Notes under the pieces: model-generated | Told to the model about the DNA's origin: nothing | Seen by the model: only the letters and a program-made list of their open reading frames with translations | Database searches by the model: none | Shown here: in pieces, positions 37,801 to 49,800 of the stretch | Layout: each line of letters opens with the position of its first letter | Position numbering within the stretch: position 1 is the stretch's first letter | Origin: Mya arenaria | Lineage: Eukaryota; Mollusca; Bivalvia; Myida; Myidae | Direction of reading: 5' to 3' | Length of the DNA stretch: 64,000 nucleotides | Assembly: GCF_026914265.1 (NCBI RefSeq) | Contig: NC_069135.1 | Coordinates: 29,330,738 to 29,394,737, forward strand | Program-made: the position numbers and the translations under genes

Positions 37801-40800
37801 TAAATTTGCTCGTCCCTGGTACAGCTATCACGCTCGACTTATTGCTAAAGGGTAACGTTCGATTTACTGATCCCGTCAACTCGCAGCTTTTTTCTATTGT
37901 TTACTCATACATTGATTCTACCAAGAGGTTCCTTTGAGTACTAACTCTCTAAACAGCTTATGTGTGCGTTGAAATTCATCTAATCTGTTTACTTTGAGAC
38001 ACATCATTCCCATAATCTTTTACTGTTTCTAATGATTTTGTATTATGAGCGCTTAACTCATTTTATCTATATGTTTGACTTACTAAAATACTTACATTTT
38101 ACTATAGCAATATTCATTTGTAGTACCGCTCAACTTAAAACTTACTCTATGTTTGATTTATTACAATACTTAAATTTCATAATAGCATTATTCTTCTACA
38201 TTTATTTTAGACATATTCATCTTCTTGGTAAATATAATAAATGGTATTTTGTGCGACAACCTTTTTCTGATTCGTAAAGTATACATGCATACGAAAATGA
38301 TCTATATAAGCTATGCTTTCGATCAAATTCTTTGTTTTTCATTGATGTATATATGTTGTCTTGTGTTATTTTCCTCAATAAATATGTTTAAACTAAATAT
38401 TACACACCACTTAGGGTCATATGACATTATAAGGACCGGCCAGTCAGTCACCGAAAGTGTATATGGACCGATTCATTCACCTTCGGGGTGTTATACCGAA
38501 CATTTTTCTTTACCATTCAATATATTTAAGGCGATTTAAATGTGTTTTATTGAACAAAGCTTACAATGTAAGCCGCACTTACCCGTTGTATGACGTCAGC
38601 GGTCCATATTACATTTTTTATGAGGTCCGGACAGTCCAAAATTATAATATGGAACGCTGACGTCATTAAACTGGATTTTCATCAAAATACAGTGATATAC
38701 GGACTGATCGAGTTTATACATACACAGAAGGGACACATTTATGTGAGGCATAAAATTACATTATATACTACTCTCCCCACACTTAAGTCTGTCAGGACAA
38801 GTTAACAGGGTCGCGCGACTGTTGCGACCCCGCCCCGCCCCATGAATCTCCTAGTGCAGCATACACGAATCGCGCGGCAAGTGTTGTATTATGTGCAGCA
38901 TTGATGGATCTCATTGACCAACATTGTGTATCTATTTGTTTTCTATCTTAATCACGCTGCGGTTAACTAACAGTTCTTATTTGACTAGGTTAAGTTCATT
39001 GCCAATGCTATTTTATTCCTGTAAATATTATTAAAGCTGCTTTGTCACAGATTTCGACAGCTTTTTTATTTTTTGTCTCGGAACGAGCCATTTTTTGCGA
39101 AAAATCAATGGAAACCAATCATAAAAGACTGCTGACAAAATATTAAATCGCAGATTTTTATATTTAAGTTCAAAAATTGATGTTTTATGCATTTTTCTTA
39201 AACAGTTAGTAGCCGTTAGTAACAGTTTAAGCCATAAAACATTAATTTTCGAACGTAAGTATAAAAATCTGCGATCTGATCTTTTGTCAGCATTCTTTTA
39301 TCATTGGTTTGCAGATATTTACGCAAAATTTGCACTTTTCAAGACAAAAAATAAAAATGTTGTAAAAACGGAAAATCTGTGGGGTGCAGCTTTAAAGCCT
39401 GTAATTGATAATAAAGCATGTATATTTCTAAACGTTATCATTAACAACTTCTTGTGAGTTCAATGTTTCATCCTTTCAGCGACCAGTCTGTTGACGTTGA
39501 CCGCCACGGACGACGACGTGACGGATGCCATGTTGACGTTTACGTTAGAAGCGTCTAGTTCACCGTCAGCGTATTCGTCCAAATTTGAACTAGACTCCAA
39601 CACGGCCCAGCTCAACTTGTTGGGTAAGTTAATGAATCATTTTAAGCTTGACTATACGAAGAATAAGGAGAGCTATACAACTCACCCTAGCGTCTGTGTC
39701 GACGATACACTTTGGTTAAGGTTTTGCATGTAAGCACCTTTAAGTCATCTCGACAAAACATCATGTTTTGCATTAAAACTTTAGATACATATCCCCAACT
39801 ACCAAACCTACTTAATTAATGAAGTTAGATAACACTTATTTGAAAATAATGCTATTTAAGGGCCTATATTTTTTGGCTTAGAATTTCTGGTTAAGGGTTT
39901 GAATGTTAGTATGCATAGGTTAATATTTCAACAATTACTTGGTGTATTGCATTAAGACTTTGTGCAAGGGTATATAACCAAGTGAGATAACTCTATTTTG
40001 CATTAAATGCAAAATAATGGCCCTTATTATTCGACTTAGAAGTTCTAATAAATGTTTTGCATGTAGCCAAATTTAAGTTAATATCTCAGCAAACAAATCA
40101 GATATAAGATTATCTTTTTAAATGAAGTTCAAATAAGTTATTTGGCTAAACGAAATAAGATCCTTACGCATATTACCTTGAAGAGCTTTTGAAATTATTG
40201 GCCAAAAGACACTCATGAGTATTCCTTTTGCTCCACAGCCACCGTTGACCTAGACGCCGGTGACGCCTCCTCCTACATTCTGGTCGTGTCGGTTTCTGAC
40301 GGCGGCTCCTCGGCGCTCACCAGTACCACTTCCGTCATCGTTACAGTGACTTCCGTAAACGATGCGGCACCGTCCGTCACCGGAGCTACTGTGGCTGTAA
40401 GTGATTTCATTTCCTGCATCCCAATTATAGTTCTGCAATATGTTATATGCAATATGTTATATGCAATAAAATGTGTGTGTATTTGTGAGAGTTAGTAAAT
40501 TAGAGTAAACTAAGTGAATCTAAAGTATGACAAGAAACTGTAAAAAATAACATCAACCTTCAAAAACATAATAATTGGCAAGCAGTTCCATCCCATTAAG
40601 GCAATGATCAAATGTTTAATATACCGAAGTCTATTCGGTGCTCCTCTGTTATTTTTGTCGAAAACAATGCAATGTTCGACTTGACTGCGGTCATTCGGAA
40701 CTCCTCGTTAAAGTTGTGCATATCTTTACCCTTGTTGATTTGATAAAGGTCTTACGGCGCCCTATAATGGCTCCACTATGGCTTGATCCCGTCACATCCC

Positions 40801-43800
40801 CAGTGTCAGGGGCAGTCCCGATATTGAAGTTAGAGGGGCGCAACCTTTTGACATGCACCCCTCCCTTAGAACCAAAAGTATATGACATAAACTGTTTGCA
40901 CGTAAATTTGGAGTTACTCACTCTAGGATTTTTTTTACCATTTGTAGTCGTAAATGGTGCTTTTGAGAGTATTTTATTACCTTTTTTCTTCCATATTGAT
41001 AAAAAAGTGAACGTGGACGAATTTAGAGGGGGCGCGCGCCAGGTGCGCCCCTTCAATCCACTAGTGAGTGTCATTAAACCAAAAAAAAATGAAGTCAAAG
41101 GAGAAATTTAACCTAATCGAGTGTTGCCGGCTAAAGAATATTTTCTACCCTAAATTCCGCGACACCTTAAGACGAATATTACCCTTCTAATGATATGAAT
41201 TTATAATTTCAGATTGACGAATCAACGGCCGTTGGCGGTGCTGTCACAACTGTTGTTGCTACGGACGCTGACACAGGAGCTGATGGGGATTTAACTTTTT
41301 CTATCAGTCGTATGTCTCCTTAAAGATTAGATTTGATGATTTTTTGTGTATAACTCGCTATTTTGAGGAAGCTCCCTTTGAACTGTGTGCCATTTTGTGA
41401 AGTAAAGTTTCTAATACAATCCTTTGTTTGAACGTTTCAAACTTCACACGTGCTAGGTGTAACATTACACGTTCTTGACGTTAAAATGAAGTCATATAAA
41501 AAATGGGACATAATGTTCTACTGCCCGGCATTTGCCAGCATAAACAAATAAAAAAATCTACATTTAGAGGGCAACTCTGCCGGAAAATTCACCATTGACC
41601 CTACAACCGGCGCAATTAGCGTTGCCGGAAGTCTGGACTACGAGACGACCATCCAGTACCTGCTAACAGTGATGGCAACGGACGGAGGCTCCACAGCTCA
41701 GACCGGAAGTGCCACCATCACCGTCGACATCAATGACGTCAGTGACCAGGCGCCAACGTGTTCTGCAAACTCATATTATGTTTCAATAGACGAACCTGGT
41801 GTGGTTTCATCAAATAACGTTAGTTTCATTGTTCTTTTGTTTACATAGTAATATTATTTTGATATATTCACTGTCTGTACCGTTATTTCTACTGCAAATG
41901 TTATAATAATCGTTATCTTGCCACCGTGCGCGTTGTACAAGCATTTGTGTGACAGTAGCTCTTCTTTAATACTTGACTCTAAGCTTAAGTAAATGTTCGT
42001 TAACGAGGTCTGAAACTGCATGAACACATCTGCCTCGTTTCTATGATATATGGCGATGATAAACTCACCGTATGTTTAAGACATTGGGGTTTCTCTCGGG
42101 GGGAAATGTTCTATAAATTGTAAAGACTATACAATATATTTAGGGTAAAACAAAATTGAGAAAAATTGAACCCCGTGTTTTAGAAAGCACTGACAGGTAT
42201 AATAATTTTCCGTTCATTCAATAACTTGTATCATGTAAAAAAGTCAAACATCTTCTAATTCCAAATATAGATGTGTTAAATTCTGATGTGCTTTTTCAGT
42301 ACGTCACGCTTGCGTGCACTGACACCGATGCCGTTGACACGTTGACGTATTCCATAGCGTCGGGAAATACTGGGTCGAAGTTCAGCATCAGCACAGCTGG
42401 TGTTATTACCTTAGCATCTGGTAAGACATGTATTTTATTATTTGTTATTCATCGTATAAGCTAATTACATACTACACGTTGTAGAGCTTAGATTATTTTA
42501 ATAAGGTTCACAAATTTTAAGACAATACTTAATTATAACGTAGTGTTATATAATTGTTTTGATACATCGATAATAAATGCAACAACGCTGTCAGAGGTCG
42601 TAAACAATTTTGTAATCGTAATTTTGAAGTTTTGTCAATGGTAGGAGATAAGAATGATTAATAAATAATCCACTGTGACGTCATATCTTGTCAGCCCTAG
42701 ACTACGACGCGGGAACGCAGAACTTTGCTCTGTCAGTCCAAGTAACAGACAGCACAACAACGTTAACGATTCCCGTCACAATCGTCGTCAATCCCGTCAA
42801 CGAGGCCACTCCGACGTTCGGCGCCGACGTGGACGTAACGTTCTCGGAAAACACGGCAGTTGGTATGTCGCTGGCGACACACGCTGCCACCGACGCTGAT
42901 GCTTCACCTCATGCAGTTGTCAGCTACTCGATCAGTTCAGGTTAGTGAATAAAATAGCGTTACAATGAAACATCGAACTGAAAGCCAAGAAAATACGATT
43001 TGAATTTTCAAACTTAATGCGGATGCTATTTACTATAAGACAGAAACTTCCTGCTAGCAGTATGAACAGTTGTTGCTCTGTTCTCTTAATTTCATTCACA
43101 AAGACAACGACTATACTTTTAGTGAATAATAACGAGCTTCAGGCTTCATCTTATTTTATTATTTATTGAAAACATCATTTTGTCAACTGATAAACATGAT
43201 TATTGTTTTATTAATCCATCCTTTATAAAAGACAAGCGCATACATATAGCTAGGTGTATTTTAAATATTATTTCATTTATTACAGTAACAAACAGCGGTT
43301 TAAGTAAATTTAGCATTGACCAGAAGACTGGTGAACTCAGTTTGGCTCAGATGTTGGACTACGAGACGGCTATAAGCTACGTAATCACCGTTATCGCCGT
43401 CGATGGAGGCTCACCCACACCTAACACGGTAAGGCATGCATACATTTGGTTTTGGGTTTGTAAGAAATGCCTGTTCGCATACATATGTCGTTCATTTTAT
43501 TTTAAAGTTCAGATATGATGCTTTAACGATGAGTTAAAAATACGTTATTTATTTATATAATACTTTTGTTTCATGATTTTACATACGATATTTGTCAGTC
43601 TTTGTAAAAAAAGAGTTAGAAATATAGCTAGTTACAAAGTAAATGTTTAAAACGTTTGTATTGTCCTTCCCTCATTGGAACCAATATTACAGTTATAGTA
43701 GCTATGTGCAAGTTAAAGGTCATCTACCGAAAAACGTGCCTGGAATATAACGGACACTCGAACCATTTATTAAAATGCTTATCAATTACCTTCTAACCAG

Positions 43801-46800
43801 CGTTGTGTTTGATATTATATTTTGTCCACTGACTTATACTCTGTTTACACCGAATCACCTGACTTAAATCACTAACGTCTGACTGTTGATTTCGCCAACA
43901 TTGTCTCTTCCTTAGACAAGATATCAATTCAAACACTTCAGCATGGTTTGAGTCACTGACACAAACTTATTCTTTGCTTTGTTGTAAATTATAACAAACG
44001 CACATTTCAAATGTTCTCCACAGGGCACAGGAACAGTTACGATTCAGGTTGATCAGTTGACCCAGCCTCTGTTTAGGCGTACCAAATCACCTGATTAAAA
44101 TCAAAAACGACTGACTGCTGATGTGCCAAAAAATAATATAAAAATAGTTGAAAACACTGTCTGTACTTTGGATAAGATGTACGTTCGAATATTACAAATT
44201 GTCTGAATCACTGATATAATGAACACACTCATTCTTTGGTTTAGTGTCATTTAACTTTTTGTAAATTATTACCAATCTGCTGATTTCAAATGTCCCTCAC
44301 AGGGCACAGGAACAGTTACGATACAGGTGTCGGACGTGAACGACAACGTACCGACGTGTTCCTCTTATGCCCACGTTCTAACGGTGGCGGAAGATGCTGG
44401 TAAGATTACCACCTCGCGAATAGTTCAACGTATTACATATTGTTGTTTTAGATTAACTTCTATCAAGGATCAGTTATGACGAAAGTATCTCTCAATTCTC
44501 TGATTCATATTTTTCATTTCGATTATTGCTTTAGGATGATATTAAGAGTAAAGTTCATTCACTATCCACAATATCATGAGTCATATATGAATTCAGATAA
44601 ATACTTGTAAGGTGATTATATATGAGATACATTATCGCTATGTTGTAGGCGTGGATTACATAGATTGATATAAACTCCCCTCTCATTTCAAGCGACGAAC
44701 ACAGCTGTGATATCTGACCTGGGATGCACTGATGCCGACGGTACCACACCGATGTACATCATCAACACCCAGACGCCCGCCAGCCACTTCTCCATAGACA
44801 CCAGCGGGGCTACTCCTGCGCTGGTAGTGGGATGTATGTTAAATTTGATCAAACAAGTTCATTAACGCATATTTGTCTTTCTCCACAAGATAACATTTTT
44901 ATAGTCAAAATTTTAATCCACAACCGCAGGGTCATTTCGAACCAAAAAGCGTTTCGTTTGTCACTTCTTGCGAGCGCCATTTTCAGCTACGATTTTAAGT
45001 ATGAAAACAATGCAAACTTTACAAATATGGAAACTTTGCGGGATAGCTAGCCCGCAACTTCTAAAATGATACGTACAAGCCATGTCAGATCGCCGACGGC
45101 AATGTGCAAGTCGTTTGACATACTTTAGGTGACACACTCTATTTGGACTTCTCTTGATGAGCAAAAGCCACCGGCATACATTGCTTTCAAACTTATATTT
45201 GATAAATACGTAAGCAAACAGTGGTATAAGCGTGTAAATTACCTACAACTATGCCAACATATATTTCATTCTGATTATTTGCATAACTAACTAACTGCAA
45301 AGTATTCTTAACATTTTCCAGCTGCTCTCAATTACCAAACCTACACTTCGTACGCTATCGAGATAATTGTCAGCGACGGTAGTCTTACAGATACAGTGTA
45401 TGTGGACATCGCCATCACTGATGTCAACACTGGAGGGCCATCATTTAGTGCGGCGACTTACACAACCAGCATCGCTGAAAATACCGCAGTCAGCACATCA
45501 GTGTTCACCGTCACAGCGACCGATCCCGATCTCGCCACAAGCACTTACGGCAAGCTTACGTACTCTATCACTGCTGGAAACACCGGGGGCGTGTTTGTCA
45601 TTAATCCAACTACTGGGAGAGTATCTGTCTCTGGCGTGTTGGACACTGAGACAACACCGTCATATTCCTTGACAGTACAAGTCAGTGAAGAGACGGGTGG
45701 AAATACTGATACCTCTACGTTAACGATAACCGTCACTGACGTCAATGACAATACGCCAACATGTACATCGGATATGACGTTTAGCTATTCATTGGCGGAA
45801 GAGGGAACTGTAGGTGATGTCATTCACAGCATGACATGTACGGACGCTGACGGTGATTCTATGACGTACACTATTTCATCAGGCAGTACTACCTATTTCC
45901 AGATTACGGGCACAGATTTGACGGTGAGCACCACTTATTCGGCTCTTCTAAATACAAACGAAATCAGCGCAATTTTCCTATCTAACGTATTAAACAGGGT
46001 CTATATGTATAGTACCTATTATGACGTGTGAATTATTTTGTTTCAGTTGAAAGCGGTAATAGACTACGAGACGTCAGGGGCTACCCAGTATGACCTGACA
46101 GTGGAAGTGTCTGACGGTACTTACAGCGTGGACGTCACTGGCAGTGTCGTTGTAACGCCTGTAAACGAAGTTCCACCGACCTTTAGTGAGTACCTTTTGT
46201 TAGTAAAATTCCCTTTGTGACTGTATGTCTGCTGAAGGTAAACACATTGTAAGTGATATGTGGTCATTGTGATTATATTCAGTCTGATTATTTACATGTA
46301 CTGCAAGTACAACACTAGTAATTAACGTGTTTTCATTTTTTTTCATTTTAGCGTCTTCGACTTCGGTTTCTGTTTTGGAGACAGAGACGGTCGGAACCAG
46401 CGTATACCAGGCTGTCGCCACTGATACGGATACTGGTGGACACGGTGATCTCCGGTACTACATCCGGTCTGGGAACACTGGAACAGCGTTTAGTATCAAC
46501 TCCTTCACCGGGGATGTGTTCGTAGCAAACTCGCTCGATTACGATTCAGCCCCAACATCATATACGCTCGAGATCGAAGCGGAAGATATGACGACGTCAA
46601 ACAGTGATACGAGGACGTCTACTCTTACATTAGCAGTGACGTTGACAGACGATAACGATCAGACACCGACGTTTACTCAGGACTTGTATACGACAACGCT
46701 AGATGAGAACGTTCCAACATCAACACCAGTGCTTACTGTAACGGCAACAGACACTGACGCCGGTGCAAGCGGCACTTTAACATTCTCTGTTATATCGGGA

Positions 46801-49800
46801 ACAGGCTCTTCATTGTTTACAGTTGCCAGTTCGACAGGAGTTATAACCACAACTGGAACAATAGATTATGAAACTTTGAGCACCTATGACTTAGTGGTAC
46901 AAGCGATAGATGGAGGGACATCTCCGCTTTCGTCAACATGTTTTGTGCGGATATCAATCAATGACATGAACGACAACACCCCAGTTTTCCCCTCGTCATC
47001 GCTGACTGTATCTATCACAGAATCTTCAGCGGTAGGAACGGCGGTCGCCACTGCCGCTGCTACGGACGACGACTCCGTTACCGGAAATAACAACATCATA
47101 GTATACTCGTTTTCAACTGCTTCAGCCAAGTTTTCAATAGATTCCTCTACCGGATCCATTACAACTATTGATACTCTAGACAGGGAAACGGCTGCAAGGT
47201 CGGTATAATTATTAACTGTGTATATTCTAGTATTGCCTTATACCCGGCATGATTGGTAAGCGACTTGACATTTTGAATATAAACAACACTCGTTTGTACA
47301 AAACTGCCTTGATGTTAGTGTTTTTGTATGATATAAAATTATAAATGTATACGAGTAACTTTCAATATTTTCTTTTTCTAGTTACACCTTGGTAGTGTAC
47401 GCAACTGATCAAGGTAGCAACCCTCAGCAAAACACAGGGAGCGTAACCTACACGGTAGTTCTGAATGATGAGAATGACAATGACCCGGTTGTTCAGAACA
47501 CACCCTATGACACCACAATCACGGAAGATGCGACGTTAAATACAGCTGCATTTACAATATCGGTAACCGACGCGGACGAAAATGAAAACGCATATTTGAC
47601 TTATTCTTTAACGAGTGGAAATACAAACTCAGATTTTAGCATAGATTCTGGGTCTGGATTATTACAAGTGGTGAATACATTGGACAGAGAAACAACTGAT
47701 GTCTATTATCTTGAAGTGACCATTGTCGACGCAGGTGCAGTCCCTCGTAGTGCTATTGTCACCGCAACTGTGACCGTGAGTGATGTAAATGACAACTACC
47801 CAATTTTCCAGCCCGTTCCTACCACAACGTATTCATTTAGTGTATCAGAACAAGTTCCGAGCGGTTCTTCTGTCGACAGTGTATCAGCAACGGATGCTGA
47901 TATCAATACAAATGGCGCTGTCACATTTTCTGTGGCGTATTTTCTGGCGGGGGACAGCAATCACTTTGTTATAGACTCCTCAAGCGGTGCGATTGCTACA
48001 GCAGCTACGCTGGACAGAGAAACACAAGATACGTATGTGCTTGTTGTCAGAGCAATTGACGGAGGGACGAGTCCTAAAACGGCCACTGCTACTGTCTCTA
48101 TAACAATCTTGGACTATAACGACAACACCCCATCGTATAGTCAAACGCTTTATACAGGCACAGTGACGGAAAATGTAGCAGCCGGAACGAGCATTCTTAC
48201 AGTTTTAATCGACGACCTCGATATAAATATGAACTCTGCAATTACTCTTTCTATTGCTGACTCTACTGCTGACATGTATATTGCAGCCGACTCTGCCACG
48301 TACATTTTGTCCGTGAAAACCCCCATTGACCGAGAAACCGTGAATTTCTTCGACTTTGCATTGACTGCAACAGATGGTGGTACGCCTCCTCTTTCCTTTA
48401 CAACTCAAGTACAAATCACCGTGAACGATGTGAACGACAACTCACCGTTGTTCACGCAGTCGTTTTACAACAGTGAGATAGCGTACAACGATGCATGTCA
48501 AGTGACGGCAGCAACGTTATCGGCAACTGATGCTGACACTGGTGTAAATGCAGACTTCACTTTCTCGGTGACTCAAAATGACCATCCAGAGGTGTTTTCG
48601 CTAGATTCTCAGACAGGTAATGTATTAAATTTGAGCATCACCATAGGTTTATTAGGTTTCATTAAACAAAGAAAAAAGCATGGGTGTCAATGTAATGCAT
48701 ATCTTGCGTCTGATCGGAAGCTTGTGTCATCAAAAAAACTGTATTATTTCAATTCAAGTGCTTTCTTTATTTACAGTATTAACGATGTTGCATATATGCA
48801 ATGTTAACAACTTAACAACCTGTATAATTATTTCATAGGAGATATAGTTCTGGCTTCAACTGCAACTGCGGGCACAAGTTACCAAATATACGCCACCGCT
48901 ACAGACGCCGGTACACCACCGATGACGTCAGCTAACAGTGCAACAGTACGCGTGGACGCGTATAACCCAAATACCGTTGTTTTGAACTATTACATGGGAA
49001 TCAGCAAGGCGACGTTCCTTAGTATGGAATCTACGTTTCTAAGCCAGCTAACAACGCTATATCAGGCCACATATTCGACGTCAGAGGCCAAACGGTGGTG
49101 TGTTGAAGAAAACGGTTCCAAGTGAGTTGCTGTTTATTTATTACAATCATTCTCCCGTCTGTCAGTCCTTCCCAAACAATTGTGTTTCGCGTATCTCCAA
49201 ATATGTAACAGCCAGAGTTACGAAGCTTTACATGGGAATTTAACAGTATGTGAAGTTGTGCTCCGGAGGTTTTGTGTGTTGTTGCATCATAAAGTGCAGA
49301 GTTATGTCCCTTGACATTTTTAAGGCAAAAACATATATGTCATTCAATATTGTGTAGCGACTATTTATAAAAGTATATTTCATCATTGCCGTTATATTTG
49401 GTTAGAGTCATTTGTAATTAATGTAAATATTTCTAGTTATATAGCATGTCTCTTTAGTAAGAAAAAGTTAATTTGATATCGCTTTATTGTACTTACATCG
49501 ATACGAAAACTAAATTAATAAAACAGGATTTATGTCATATACGAGAAGGCAATGTCGATTTTATATTTCGTTCACTTCCAGCGCTTGTATTGTACGAGTC
49601 TACGTTATCAAGGACGATACGGCGGACGCATTTTCGGAACTGGCAAACGACAAAGTATTTCTTTCGGCCAATGAAGCGTACGCCATTACAGCGCTCGATG
49701 ACGTAGGAACTCCTTCTATTGGGATAACAGGTACATGTCTATCATGGAATATTTAGTTTGTTACAAGCATGTTATGTCCGCTTAAATTGTGTGTTAAACA

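Larger units (their letters stand above)
32260..38393 (+). mobile_element. CR1/L2-like LINE with a 2A-like motif, inside intron 6
   Basis: A 6.1-kb non-LTR element in the gene's orientation: ORF1 at 32785-33639 (L1-ORF1p-like), an 870-bp spacer, then ORF2 with a hydrophobic leader, 2A-like NPGP, APE endonuclease, RT (FADD at 36787-36798) and a C-terminal CxC knuckle to 37937. An AATAAA lies at about 38378. ORF2 has frameshifts near 35870 and 37670; ORF1 is intact. The clade call rests on the CLCGDSES-type tail and the GDIHPNPGP motif, both known from CR1/L2 relatives. The 5' end is uncertain. Confidence 0.85.
31822..38776. mobile_element. Long-inverted-repeat (foldback) element containing a LINE
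   Basis: The left arm, about 31822-32256, and the right arm, about 38394-38776, are inverted copies. Matching pieces include GTGGTGTGT...AGGGTCATATG, AAGGACCGGCCAGTCAG, GTTTTATTGAACAAAGC, TATGACGTCAGCGGTC, ACAGTGATATACGGAC and AGAAGGGACACAT. The right arm has an extra partial copy of about 70 bp (38612-38684). The LINE occupies the space between the arms, so it inserted after the foldback element. No transposase is visible. Confidence 0.75.
31819..39479. other. Intron 6 (7.7 kb) made largely of mobile elements
   Basis: Holds, from left: the arm of a foldback element, a complete CR1/L2-like LINE in the same orientation as the gene, the opposite arm, and a palindromic MITE near the 3' end. Little original intron sequence seems left. 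Confidence 0.8.

Noticed and set aside
40638-41111. Overlapping ORFs on both strands in intron 8
   Set aside because: No family motifs, within an intron whose flanking exons splice cleanly; perhaps a transposon fragment.
44832-45164. Read-through of exon 15 into intron 15
   Set aside because: A GTATGT donor at 44834 and a phase-matched acceptor at 45322 restore the EC8 fold; the read-through lacks cadherin motifs.
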